Translations under genes and position numbers: made by a program
In this document: in pieces, positions 1 to 8,845 of the stretch
Numbering within the stretch: the stretch's first letter is position 1
Layout: each line of letters begins with the position of its first letter
The notes under the pieces: model-generated
What the model was told of the DNA's origin: nothing
Databases searched by the model: none
Seen by the model: only the letters and a program-made list of their open reading frames with translations
Assembly: GCF_002022275.1 (NCBI RefSeq)
Contig: NZ_MSDF01000025.1
Coordinates: forward strand, 221,133-285,132
Length of the DNA: 64,000 nucleotides
Origin: Pseudomonas fluorescens
Lineage (GTDB): Bacteria; Pseudomonadota; Gammaproteobacteria; Pseudomonadales; Pseudomonadaceae
Reading direction: 5' to 3'

Positions 1-779
1 TTGAGCTCAAGGGTGCGCGCGGAGACTATATCTTCCAGTTGCCCCAGGTACTCGGTGAGGCGGTCTTCGGCGTGGCGGCGCTGTTGGATTTCGGTCTCCA
101 TGTTTTCGAACTGCTGGTTGGCGACGCTCACCAGCACACCGATTTCATCATTTTCATGCCCGGGCGGGCAGTCCAGATGGGCCTGCTTGCTGGTGCTCAG
201 CGCGCGGATGATGCGCACCAGTGGTTGGGTCAGCATGACGTAGAACAGGCCCAGCAGGATCCCGGTCAGCAGCAAGCTGCGGGTAAAACCGTTGAGCAGG
301 GTGATTTCGGCGCGGTGCAGGAAACGGCTGCCAAAGGCATAGGTATCGACGTCGAGACGCAGCACACCCAAGGCATCATTGGGCATGTGGCTGAGAAACA
401 GATGGTCTTCAAACTCGCGGTTGGCGCCAAACAGAAAGTCGCTGATGGGCCGGTAGGTGCTTTCCTTGCGCGGACGATTGACGTCGGCCAGCACCACGCC
501 ATTGTTGTCGACCAGTTGCGCGCGGGTAATTGCCGGGGAGTGCAGCAGGCCCAACGTCAGTTCCTGAGCGAGTTCGGCATCGATGTTGTAAGCGATACGC
601 GAGGCAGGGTTATGGCTGATTTCGATCAGCGAGCGGATTTCACGGTTGATGGATGCGTCTTCACTGGCATAATCAATGCCGATTTGGATCAGGCTGAGCA
701 AGGTTCCCAACACGAAACCGACCAGCACAGTCAATCTGGCTTGTTTATAAGACAAGCGGTGGGCGAACTTGATATCCAT
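1..779 (-). CDS. Membrane sensor protein, N-terminal part (runs off the left edge)
   Basis: About 259 residues are visible, starting MDIKFAHRLSYKQARL. A first membrane segment lies near residues 16-37, followed by a periplasmic domain of roughly 130 residues, a second membrane segment near 170-185, a HAMP-like linker (QPLVRIIRAL ... NDEIGVLV) and the start of a coiled coil (QQFENMETEIQQRRHAEDRL). This is the input half of a two-component kinase or a GGDEF/EAL cyclic-di-GMP enzyme. The output domain lies outside the window, so the function cannot be fixed. The BifA-type c-di-GMP enzymes have a comparable N-terminal layout, but that is a guess. The ATG at 777-779 is chosen because it directly precedes the membrane anchor; it has no strong ribosome site. 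Confidence 0.75.
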   Translation of the reverse strand, partial: MDIKFAHRLSYKQARLTVLVGFVLGTLLSLIQIGIDYASEDASINREIRSLIEISHNPASRIAYNIDAELAQELTLGLLHSPAITRAQLVDNNGVVLADVNRPRKESTYRPISDFLFGANREFEDHLFLSHMPNDALGVLRLDVDTYAFGSRFLHRAEITLLNGFTRSLLLTGILLGLFYVMLTQPLVRIIRALSTSKQAHLDCPPGHENDEIGVLVSVANQQFENMETEIQQRRHAEDRLTEYLGQLEDIVSARTLEL

Positions 780-943
780 CGGGTGTTGAACCACTTCACG
801 TTTCCCTTCGCCCGGCAAGCATAGCTGAACATCCACAGGCTCTGGCTTGCCCGGCATGAATCGATTTTTTACGCAGCCTCGTGCGGTCTGCCGCAGGGTT
901 GCCAATACGCCATCTTTTGCAAGAACTTGCCAGAGGAATAATC

Positions 944-1834
944 GTGGATTCTCGATTGAATGCCTTTCTTGAGCGCGCCGACGCCGTACTCGCCCGCCTG
1001 GAACCCTTGCTGCCTGCGCCGCGCCAGGCCATCGACTGGAACCAGTGCCTGGCCGCTCGCTGGCAGCGTGAAGGCCGCAGCGGTTTTTTGCTGCCGCTGG
1101 AAGTGAGCCTGGACATGCGTCTGTCCGACCTGATCGGCGTGGACAAACAGCTTGAAACACTCGCCCGCAACACCCAACAGTTTCTTGACGGCCTGCCCGC
1201 CAACCACGCGCTGCTGTGGGGGTCGCGCGGCACCGGCAAATCCTCCATGGTGCGCGCCTTGCTCGCCCAGCATGCCAACGCCGGTTTGCGCCTGATCGAG
1301 ATCGAGCGCGATCACCTGGCGGACCTGCCGCGAGTGGTCGAGCAACTGCTCAAGCTGCCGCAGCGCTTTATCCTGTTTTGTGATGACCTGTCGTTCGAGG
1401 CGGGCGAGGGCGACTACCGCGTGCTCAAGAGCGTGCTGGATGGCTCGCTCGAACAAGCGCCGGAAAACGTGCTGCTGTACGCCACTTCCAACCGTCGTCA
1501 CCTGGTGCCGGAAAACCAGAGCGACAACGACAACTGGAAACGTGTGGACGGCGAGCTGCACCCGAGCGAAGCGGTAGAGGACAAAATTGCGCTGTCGGAC
1601 CGCTTTGGCCTGTGGCTGTCGTTCTACCCGTTCACTCAGGAACATTTCCTGGACGTGGTGGAACACTGGATCGGCGAGCTGGCGAGCAAGGCGGGTTTGC
1701 AGTGGCAGCGCGATGAACAGCTCGACATCCTGGCCGTCCGCTGGTCCACCGGGCGCGGCAATCGCAATGGTCGTTGCGCGTATCAATTCGCCCGTTACTG
1801 GGTGGGTCTCAAATTGCTGGAGCGTCAAGCATGA
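944..1834 (+). CDS. DUF815-family P-loop ATPase
   Basis: A roughly 296-residue cytoplasmic protein with a Walker A motif (GSRGTGKSS, about residue 90) and a Walker B-like segment (FILFCDDLSFE, about residue 143), matching the DUF815 family of AAA-like ATPases. The biochemical role of this family is not established. The GTG at 944 is preferred over the upstream GTG at 881 because AGAGGA lies seven bases before it. Its stop overlaps the start of the methionine sulfoxide reductase gene (ATGA at 1831-1834), so the two are probably translated together. It is divergent from the sensor gene on the left. Confidence 0.85.
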   Translation: MDSRLNAFLERADAVLARLEPLLPAPRQAIDWNQCLAARWQREGRSGFLLPLEVSLDMRLSDLIGVDKQLETLARNTQQFLDGLPANHALLWGSRGTGKSSMVRALLAQHANAGLRLIEIERDHLADLPRVVEQLLKLPQRFILFCDDLSFEAGEGDYRVLKSVLDGSLEQAPENVLLYATSNRRHLVPENQSDNDNWKRVDGELHPSEAVEDKIALSDRFGLWLSFYPFTQEHFLDVVEHWIGELASKAGLQWQRDEQLDILAVRWSTGRGNRNGRCAYQFARYWVGLKLLERQA

Positions 1835-2313
1835 TCGATTTACAACAGGCCGGCACCGGTCTGGATGGCTATGCCCTGTTGTGTGCGCAGTTGGAGTCGC
1901 TGCTGGCTGATGAGCGTGACTTCATCGCCAACAGCGCGCAATTCTCCGCGTTTTTGTTCAATCAGCTGGACGACCTTAACTGGGCTGGCTTCTACCTCAA
2001 TCGTGATGAAGAACTGGTGCTGGGCCCGTTTCAGGGCCAGATCGCCTGTGTGCGCATTCCGTTCGGCCGTGGCGTGTGCGGCGCAGCGGCGGCAACGCGG
2101 CAGACCCAGCGGGTTGAAGATGTGCACGCATTTCCCGGGCACATCGCCTGTGACAGCGCCTCGAACAGCGAACTGGTCGTGCCGCTGGTCAAGGATGGCC
2201 AACTGATCGGCGTGCTGGATCTGGACAGCCCATCGCTGGCCCGCTTTACCGCGCAAGACCAGACGGGTATCGAGCAACTGGCGGCGATTTTCCTGCGCTT
2301 GACCGATTGCTGA
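1831..2313 (+). CDS. msrC: Free methionine-R-sulfoxide reductase (GAF domain)
   Basis: A 160-residue single GAF-domain protein of the fRMsr/YebR family, which reduces free L-methionine-(R)-sulfoxide in the cytoplasm. The diagnostic features are the WAGFYL segment, IACVRIPFGRGVCGAAA and HIACDSASNSELVVP, giving three cysteines at about residues 72, 82 and 106 in the spacing used for catalysis and disulfide recycling. The C-terminal GVLDLDSP is typical of the family. The ATG overlaps the stop of the DUF815 ATPase gene. Length and motifs are complete, so activity is expected. Confidence 0.9.
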   Translation: MIDLQQAGTGLDGYALLCAQLESLLADERDFIANSAQFSAFLFNQLDDLNWAGFYLNRDEELVLGPFQGQIACVRIPFGRGVCGAAAATRQTQRVEDVHAFPGHIACDSASNSELVVPLVKDGQLIGVLDLDSPSLARFTAQDQTGIEQLAAIFLRLTDC

Positions 2314-2323
2314 TCGACTGTTG

Positions 2324-2351
2324 CAGGGGCGAATGAAAGTATTCGCTCCTG
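2324..2351. terminator. Hairpin between convergent genes
   Basis: An 11-bp stem (2324-2334 with 2341-2351, one G-U pair) with a six-base loop lies between the ends of the msrC and hybrid-kinase genes. It is well placed as a bidirectional terminator, but neither side has a T-run, so intrinsic termination is not certain. Confidence 0.4.
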
Positions 2352-2352
2352 C

Positions 2353-5300
2353 CTACAGCGCGGTGTCCAGGCCGTTCAGGCGCATTTGCAGCATCCTCTC
2401 CAATTCCAGCATGCATTTTTCCAGGGTCTTGATGCCGGTTTCGATCATCGGCTGATCATCACCTCGGGCGCACGCCTGTTCCAGTGCCTCGCATTGGCCG
2501 GCCAACGCTGCCGCTTGCACGATGCGTGCGGCGCCCTTGATCTTGTGTGCCTGGTCAATGATGTCTTGGGGCGTCGCCTGGCGTGCCAGCAACGCAATCA
2601 GTTCCTGGCGGTCATGGCAGCTGCTGCTCAGCAGTTCTTCCAGCAGACGGCGACTCAGTTGGGGGTCGCCGCCCGTGAGCGCATCCAGGCTACTCAGGTC
2701 GAGTTGCGTACCAGAAGACGGTGGCCCGATCTGCGCCAGTTGGCGTTCCAATGCCGTCAGGCTGATGGGTTTGAACAGGCAGTCGTTCATCCCCGCTTCG
2801 GCGCACCGTATCTTCTCTTCCGGCTGGGCATTGGCGGTAAACCCCAATATCACGCAGGGGGGCAGTTGTTCTCGCTGCTCATATTCGCGGATCGAGCGGC
2901 TTAACTCGTAGCCATTCATGATGGGCATGTTGCAGTCGGCAATGACCAGATCGAAGCGCTCCTGGCGCCAGGCATGGAACCCTGCAGCGCCATGCTGGGC
3001 CGCCGTGAACTGGTGCCCCAGGTACCCTAGTTGCTGGCACATCAACAACCGATTTGCCGGGTGGTCGTCCACCACCAGCACGTTGAGTACCGGTGCCGGT
3101 GCGGGCGGCGCAGGCTTGAGTTCGTGCACGGGCTGAACCGGTGGCAGCCGGGTCATTTTCAAGCTGATGTGCACCTGGGTGCCGACCATCGGCACGCTGC
3201 TCAGGCTCAATTGCCCGCCCATCATTGAGCACAGGCTGCGGCAGATGACAAGCCCCAGGCCTGCGCCGCTGCGAGCAAGATGCCCCGAGTTGTCGGCTTG
3301 AGCAAAGGGTTCGAACAGGCGCAGTTGGTCATCCCGACTGATGCCGATACCCGTATCCTCCACCACCAGTTTCATCTCGACTTGTTGCGGCAGGTCTGTG
3401 GCTTGCACGTCCACGCGGATTTTGACCTGCCCGCGTTCGGTGAACTTGATGGCGTTACTGACCAGGTTGGACAGCACCTGCTTGAAGCGCAGCGGGTCGA
3501 TCAATACATCGATAGCGTCCAGTTCAGGCTTGAATTCGAGCAGCAGGCTCAAGGTTTTCTGGCGCGCCAGACCGTCGAACACGCGCGCGACCGAGTCGAT
3601 GACTTCCCGCAGGTTCACGCGTTCCGGCGCAAGGCTCAAGCGGCCGGACTCGATGCGCGCGATGTCCAGGATGTCACCGATCAACTCCAGCAAATCCTTG
3701 GCGGAGTTGTAGGCCACTTCGATGGCAGGGCGATCAAGGTGGCCCTGGTCGGCCCGCTTGAGGGTCAATTCCAGCATGCCGATCACTGCGTTCATCGGCG
3801 TGCGGATTTCATGGCTCATGGTGGCAAGGAAGGTACTTTTCGCGCGATTGGCTTCGTCGGCGCGCTCCTTGGCGGCGCGCAACTCGTCGAACAGCTGGCG
3901 CCGCTCACTGATGTCGATCCAGCCGCCAATGACGCCCTGAACTTCACCATCGGAATCACGGTACGGCAGGATCCAGTGGTAGATCGTCAGCTTTTTCCCG
4001 TGGATATGCAGGGTTCGATCAAGAATCAGCGGGTTGCCTTCGGCCACCACCCGTTGGTAATCGGCATGGTACTGCGCCGCTTCGGTTTCGAGTGCCATGT
4101 TCATCTGAATCACACTTTTACCGATCACGTCTTCGCGCTTGACGTCGAACACTTGCAGATAGCTGTCGTTACAGGTCCGCAGCAAACCCTTGCGATCGCG
4201 CACGTAGATCGGGTGCGGCGTCTCGTTGACCAGCGCACGCATGAACTCGAATTGATCGTTGAGGGCGCGCTCAGCCATTTTCCGGTGCTGGATCTGACGG
4301 CGCATGTAGGCGTTCCACGTCAGGGAAATCAGCAATAACATCCCGGTGCCGAAAATGATTTGCGCGATCAACTGGTGGTAGTTGCGCCAGTAACTGTCAG
4401 GCGCGGCGGTATAGCCGCGCCAGCGGCTGTTGATGATGCCCAGCTCGTCCGGTGCGATGCTGAGCAGCGCCTTGTCGAGGATCGAGCTCAACTCGGTCGC
4501 ACGGCGAGACGTTGCCAGGGCGAAAGTGGCGGGCATCGTGCCCACGCTGCTGCTGATCTGCAGTTTGTCCTGGAATATTTGCGATGAAAGCAAGTAATTG
4601 GCGATGACCAGCGAGTTCACCGCGCCGTCGACGTGCCTCTGGGCCAGCAGTTCCGAGGCTTTGAAGGTATCGCTGGTTTCCACCAGTTGAATGTGCGGGA
4701 AATCCTCGCGCAAGACCTTGCTCAGCGGGTTGCCTTGAGTAATCGCCAGACGCTTGCCGGTCATCTGCTCCAGGTTCAAAGGGGCGCCGGGCTCTTTACG
4801 TGTCAACAGCACGTAGGAGTTTTCAAGGTAAGGGCGGCTGAAATTCAGTTGTGCCTCTCTTTCGACGCTGGGAACAATGGCCCCGATGATGTCGACTTTG
4901 CCGCTGTCGATTTTTTCGATCATTGCATTGACGTCACGGCCGCGCTGAATATCGAAACGCAGCCCGGTGCGCAGGCGAATCAACTCAAGCAGGTCGGCGG
5001 TGATGCCGCGAAAGTTGCCGTCCACATCAAAAAACGTCATGGGTGCCAACGTCTCGTTGACGATCACCTTGACCACCGGGTGGTCGCTCAACCAGCGCTC
5101 TTCACGTTGGGTCAGCTGCAGTTTCTGGTCGGTCAGCAGGATGTCGCTGCCGGCGCTCCAGCGTTTGGCGATGCTGTCGCGCTTATTGCTGGGCACGGCC
5201 ATCAGCACCGCATCGACAATACTCAAGAGCAGGCGCTGATCCTGACGCAGGGCAAAGCTGAATCCATACGCCTCATGTTTGCCGAAGTTGGCCATGCGAA

Positions 5301-6003
5301 TGTTTTTCAGGTAGCCCTTGTTGAGCATGTAATGGGTGGAAATGGTGTCGCCGATGAACACATCAGCTTGGTCAAACGCAACCGCATTCAAGGCGTTCTG
5401 GTAGGACGGGTAGGCGCGAATAATGGCGTGCGGGTACAACTTCTCCACTTCATCAAGCGGCAGGTAGTGATAGACAAGGCTCACGCGTAGCCCGGCCAAG
5501 TCATCGCCGAGGCTGCGTGTTTCACCTTCACGGGTGACGAGTACCGGTTGATCCACGGCGTAGGGCTCTGACAGCGCGAGGTTCGGGTTGGCGGCCTCAA
5601 AGCCGTTGGAGGACCCCAGCAAATCGATTTCGCCGGCCTCGAGGGCGTGAATCGCTGCTTCACGGGAGGGATAACGCAAGACTTTTATCGGCAAGGCAAT
5701 GGCCTTGGCCAGCAACCCTGCATAGTCGGCGGTGAGGCCTTCGTAATCGCGGCCGCTGGAAGTCAGGTCGAAGGGGGGGTAATCGGGCGCGGCAGTGCCC
5801 AACACCAACTCGCGTTTGTTCTGTAACCACTGGCGCTGAGCCTTATCCAGTTGAATGTCCAGTTGAACGGCACTCGCGCGGCTCAGTAAGGTGAAGTGTT
5901 CCGGGCCAGTTGCTGGGCTCGCGGGCACGGCAGTGCTGATACACACGCCGGCAATCAATATAATCAAATAGTCCTTTATACGCCTGGGCATCCGCTTTCT
6001 CAC
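2353..6003 (-). CDS. rocS2: BvgS/RocS-type hybrid sensor histidine kinase
   Basis: A 1216-residue unorthodox kinase. Order of parts: N-terminal signal or anchor segment; two tandem periplasmic solute-binding (SBP_bac_3-like) domains at about 60-290 and 300-540; a membrane helix near 550 (IIFGTGMLLLISLTWNAYM); a PAS domain; the dimerisation/phosphoacceptor box FLATMSHEIRTPMNAVIG; an ATPase domain with VSNAIKFTERG and GAGLGL; a receiver domain (VVDDHPANR ... VIADCNMPIMNG); and a C-terminal HPt domain (QAHKIKGAARI). The architecture equals BvgS/EvgS and Pseudomonas RocS1/RocS2. Neighbouring dgt and yqj-type genes fit the order I recall for the P. aeruginosa rocS2/rocA2 locus. The GTG start overlaps the regulator stop as GTGA, implying coupling. 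Ligand unknown. Confidence 0.85.
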   Translation of the reverse strand: MRKRMPRRIKDYLIILIAGVCISTAVPASPATGPEHFTLLSRASAVQLDIQLDKAQRQWLQNKRELVLGTAAPDYPPFDLTSSGRDYEGLTADYAGLLAKAIALPIKVLRYPSREAAIHALEAGEIDLLGSSNGFEAANPNLALSEPYAVDQPVLVTREGETRSLGDDLAGLRVSLVYHYLPLDEVEKLYPHAIIRAYPSYQNALNAVAFDQADVFIGDTISTHYMLNKGYLKNIRMANFGKHEAYGFSFALRQDQRLLLSIVDAVLMAVPSNKRDSIAKRWSAGSDILLTDQKLQLTQREERWLSDHPVVKVIVNETLAPMTFFDVDGNFRGITADLLELIRLRTGLRFDIQRGRDVNAMIEKIDSGKVDIIGAIVPSVEREAQLNFSRPYLENSYVLLTRKEPGAPLNLEQMTGKRLAITQGNPLSKVLREDFPHIQLVETSDTFKASELLAQRHVDGAVNSLVIANYLLSSQIFQDKLQISSSVGTMPATFALATSRRATELSSILDKALLSIAPDELGIINSRWRGYTAAPDSYWRNYHQLIAQIIFGTGMLLLISLTWNAYMRRQIQHRKMAERALNDQFEFMRALVNETPHPIYVRDRKGLLRTCNDSYLQVFDVKREDVIGKSVIQMNMALETEAAQYHADYQRVVAEGNPLILDRTLHIHGKKLTIYHWILPYRDSDGEVQGVIGGWIDISERRQLFDELRAAKERADEANRAKSTFLATMSHEIRTPMNAVIGMLELTLKRADQGHLDRPAIEVAYNSAKDLLELIGDILDIARIESGRLSLAPERVNLREVIDSVARVFDGLARQKTLSLLLEFKPELDAIDVLIDPLRFKQVLSNLVSNAIKFTERGQVKIRVDVQATDLPQQVEMKLVVEDTGIGISRDDQLRLFEPFAQADNSGHLARSGAGLGLVICRSLCSMMGGQLSLSSVPMVGTQVHISLKMTRLPPVQPVHELKPAPPAPAPVLNVLVVDDHPANRLLMCQQLGYLGHQFTAAQHGAAGFHAWRQERFDLVIADCNMPIMNGYELSRSIREYEQREQLPPCVILGFTANAQPEEKIRCAEAGMNDCLFKPISLTALERQLAQIGPPSSGTQLDLSSLDALTGGDPQLSRRLLEELLSSSCHDRQELIALLARQATPQDIIDQAHKIKGAARIVQAAALAGQCEALEQACARGDDQPMIETGIKTLEKCMLELERMLQMRLNGLDTAL

Positions 6004-6623
6004 ACTAGCGCGTTTCGTTTTGCCATCTCGATAAGTTCTACCAAGGATTTGGCTTTAAGTTTTTGCATGAGCCTCTTTTTGTAGGTGCTGACGGTTTTAT
6101 TACTTAGAAACATACCCTTGGCGATTTCCTTGTTGGTGCGACCCTGTGCAAAAAGTTGCAAGACCATTAACTCTCGGTCATTCACGGTTTTGAACAGTTC
6201 CAGTTCTTCGGAGTTACATTCCGGCCCACCCGTATTCAACGCCTGGCTGGGGAAGTAGTTGTAGCCGGACAATACGGCGCGAATGGCACTGAGCAATTCA
6301 CCCAGGTCACCTTCCTTGCAGACGTAGCCATCCGCGCCTGAGCGCATGCAGCGAGTGGCAAACAGCGTCGGGCACTGGGCCGTCAGAATAAGTGTTTTCA
6401 TGGGGGTGTTCATTGCATTGAATCGGCACAGCACTTCCAGCCCATCCAGTTTCGGAATGCTGATATCCAGAATGATCAAGTCTGGAAGGCATTCGCGAAC
6501 CATTTGAATTGCATCGCAACCGTTGTCCGTTTCGCCGACGACTTTATAACCTTCATGTTCCAGCAACATTCGAATCGCCAGCCTGATAACAGGATGGTCA
6601 TCAATGATAAAAACTGTGTTCAT
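6000..6623 (-). CDS. rocA2: NarL/FixJ-type response regulator (RocA/BvgA-like)
   Basis: A 207-residue regulator with an N-terminal receiver domain (FIIDDHPVIR, phospho-acceptor Asp in LIILDISIPKLDG, TA in LILTAQCP, Lys in VCKEGD) and a C-terminal LuxR-type helix-turn-helix (LMVLQLFAQGRTNKEIAKGMFLSNKTVSTYKKRL). It should be phosphorylated by the downstream hybrid kinase through that kinase's HPt domain. I start it at the ATG giving MNTVFIIDD; a longer reading from 6659 adds 12 residues outside the fold. In P. aeruginosa the Roc regulators affect fimbrial cup genes and efflux; the target here cannot be read from this window. Confidence 0.85.
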   Translation of the reverse strand: MNTVFIIDDHPVIRLAIRMLLEHEGYKVVGETDNGCDAIQMVRECLPDLIILDISIPKLDGLEVLCRFNAMNTPMKTLILTAQCPTLFATRCMRSGADGYVCKEGDLGELLSAIRAVLSGYNYFPSQALNTGGPECNSEELELFKTVNDRELMVLQLFAQGRTNKEIAKGMFLSNKTVSTYKKRLMQKLKAKSLVELIEMAKRNALV

Positions 6624-6876
6624 AATCACATTCCATGCAAGTGCAAATAAAGCGGGCACATTAGCTCAGAAGATGAGGGAGGAGCATGAGCCATGGGGCG
6701 AGTAGGTGTAAAACAGGAGAAGTCCTACAGCAAAAAAGGTGACGGCCTACCATGCGCTAAGGCTTTGCGACGTCAAGTGTAAGCAGGTTTTTAATGACAG
6801 ACGTCATAAGGGGGCAAGACGTTAACAGTAGTATTTAGTCACTCTTAGTGGGCATCTGATGTTTAAAGTCCTACAT

Positions 6877-7272
6877 TCATGGCCGGACGATGGGAGCGAT
6901 CAACTTGCACAGTTCTTCGTTATTCAAGGGTTTCGACAAGTACCCAAGCAGCGGCAGCCCGCGCAGTAACGCTTGGGCGGTCAGCCTGGACAGCTCCGTG
7001 CGAGGCAGCCCGCTCAGTAAAATGGCGCCGACAATGAAGTGGCGGCGACTGGCAATTTCCACCAGCTCCAACCCGCGTAAATCGGGCAGGCACTGGTCGC
7101 ACAGCATGAGGTCGAACGGCGCGTGGGACTGGGACATCGAACGGATCGCCTGTTCAGCATTTTCCGCGAGAGTCAGCTGATCAAAGCCGAAGCTTTTAAG
7201 CAGGCACTGAGTGGCCAGGAGTTGGAAGGGGTGATCCTCCACCAGCAGGATTCGAAAGGGGTTTATGGGCAT
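6877..7272 (-). CDS. Stand-alone receiver (REC) domain protein
   Basis: A 131-residue protein that is only a CheY-like receiver: VEDH acidic pocket, phospho-acceptor Asp in LMLCDQCLPDLRG, the Ser of LLSG and the conserved Lys in YLSKPLN are all present. It has no output domain. It lies upstream of the rocA/rocS-like pair and on the same strand, separated by about 250 bp. In the P. aeruginosa roc1 cluster the third protein, RocR, has a receiver of this kind joined to an EAL domain; here the EAL part is absent. It may compete for, or carry, phosphate from the HPt domain. A GTG at 7281 would add three residues. Confidence 0.75.
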   Translation of the reverse strand: MPINPFRILLVEDHPFQLLATQCLLKSFGFDQLTLAENAEQAIRSMSQSHAPFDLMLCDQCLPDLRGLELVEIASRRHFIVGAILLSGLPRTELSRLTAQALLRGLPLLGYLSKPLNNEELCKLIAPIVRP

Positions 7273-7441
7273 GGAAGGCACACGGGTCAGTCAAGCATCG
7301 ATGGGGGCGTAGGAATTGCTCGCCAAGTCCGCCAGAAGCGTGCGTGATTATTCTTTGAGTGGTTGTGCGAATTCGATCAGGCCGCTCTGTTCCCGTCGTA
7401 GGCAGATTCTGTTCGGGAGACAGGCGGCGTGACCGGCTTCT

Positions 7442-8803
7442 TTATTGCGGGCTGGAGCGTCCGGTCATCTCCCTCGCCATTTCGGTGGCGTAGCTGTCGG
7501 TCATACCGGCGATAAAGTCGATCATGCGCAGGAACGAGGCGTGCAATGACCACGCTGGATCTGGCGCGCTGTTTCCCAGCAAGTCGAGAATGCGCCGGTT
7601 CTTGAACGATGGCGTGCGTCCGCCATGTTGCTCCAGCGCCGCGCCGCAGAAGGCATTCAGCAGGATCTCCAGGGTGGTGTAGGCGCCGATCTCATGCAGC
7701 GTCTTGCGTTTGTCCTGGAAGATTTTCTTGCGCGCCATGTCCTTGGCGTCCAGTACACAACGTTTGGCCGGGCCGTGCATATGCTCCACCAGGTCACCGG
7801 GTAGGGTGCCGGCAAGCAAGGCGTCCTGCTGCTCGACAAACGCCCGCGCCGCCGCGTTGGTAAGGTGCTCGATGGCCTTGCCGCGCAGGATCGCCAGCTT
7901 GCGCCGGCGCGAATCCTGCGCGCCCAGTTGCCGGTAGGTCTGGGGCAGGTCATCGCCCACCAGGTCGAGGAGCAAAGACTCCACCTCGGCGTATTCGAGC
8001 AACTCCATTTCCAGGCCGTCTTCGAGGTCGATCAAGGCGTAGCAGATGTCGTCTGCTGCCTCCATCAGGTAGACCAGCGGGTGACGTGCCCAGCGTTGCT
8101 CTTCAAGTTGCGGCAAGCCGAGTTTGTTAGCGATCTGCTCAAGGATCGGCAGCTCGCTTTGATAGCAGCCGAACTTGTGCTTCTTGTAGCCCAGAGAGTC
8201 GGCGTGCCGCGCAGTCCACGGATACTTCAGATAGGTGCCCAGGGTGGCGTAAGTCAGCCGCGTGCCACCGTCGAACTGGTGATATTCAAGCTGGGTTAGC
8301 ACTCGAAAACCCTGAGCGTTGCCTTCGAAATTGAGGAAGTCATTGCGCTCGGCGCTGCTCATGTCATCCAGCCAGCCGCGCCCGGCAGCCTGTTGGAACC
8401 AGTGGCGGATGGCATCTTCACCGGAGTGCCCGAAGGGCGGGTTGCCAATGTCATGGGCCAGGCAAGCGGACTGCACCACCATGCCCAGGTCACTCGGGTC
8501 GCACCAGTCGGGCAGGGCGCTGCGCAGGGTTTCGCCCACACGCATGCCCAGGGAGCGACCGACACAACTGACTTCCAGGGAATGGGTCAGGCGGGTGTGA
8601 ATATGGTCGTTGCTGGACACCGGGTGCACTTGAGTCTTGCGGCCCAGGCGGCGGAACGCGCCGGAGAAAATAATACGGTCGTGATCTTTGTGAAACGGAC
8701 TGCGGCCCAGTTCTTCCGGGCTGTGCAGGGGTTTTCCAAGGCGTTCACGATTTAGCAGGGTGGGCCAATCCAAGGCGAGTACTCTCCGTGCAGTGAATGA
8801 CAC
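7442..8803 (-). CDS. dgt: Deoxyguanosinetriphosphate triphosphohydrolase
   Basis: A 453-residue HD-domain dNTPase that cleaves dNTPs to the nucleoside and triphosphate. The metal-binding HD motif is complete: HIHTRLTHSLEVS, CLAHDIGNPPFGHSGEDA, and a later Asp in LMEAADDICYALIDLEDG. The N-terminal FRRLGRKTQVHP is also typical of the family. The start codon is GTG, with a purine-rich GGGAAG upstream. The gene stands alone between the REC gene and the EAL gene, on the same strand. It matches the medium-length dGTPase-like class seen beside the roc2 locus in Pseudomonas. Confidence 0.92.
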   Translation of the reverse strand: MSFTARRVLALDWPTLLNRERLGKPLHSPEELGRSPFHKDHDRIIFSGAFRRLGRKTQVHPVSSNDHIHTRLTHSLEVSCVGRSLGMRVGETLRSALPDWCDPSDLGMVVQSACLAHDIGNPPFGHSGEDAIRHWFQQAAGRGWLDDMSSAERNDFLNFEGNAQGFRVLTQLEYHQFDGGTRLTYATLGTYLKYPWTARHADSLGYKKHKFGCYQSELPILEQIANKLGLPQLEEQRWARHPLVYLMEAADDICYALIDLEDGLEMELLEYAEVESLLLDLVGDDLPQTYRQLGAQDSRRRKLAILRGKAIEHLTNAAARAFVEQQDALLAGTLPGDLVEHMHGPAKRCVLDAKDMARKKIFQDKRKTLHEIGAYTTLEILLNAFCGAALEQHGGRTPSFKNRRILDLLGNSAPDPAWSLHASFLRMIDFIAGMTDSYATEMAREMTGRSSPQ

Positions 8804-8845
8804 CGCCCAGCTTCCCGGTTCCGCCTCGGCGGGGCAAGCGAAAAT

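Noticed and set aside
3280..4338. Plus-strand open frame of 352 codons
   Set aside because: It lies entirely antisense to the well-supported hybrid kinase and has no family features; it arises from GC-rich codon bias.
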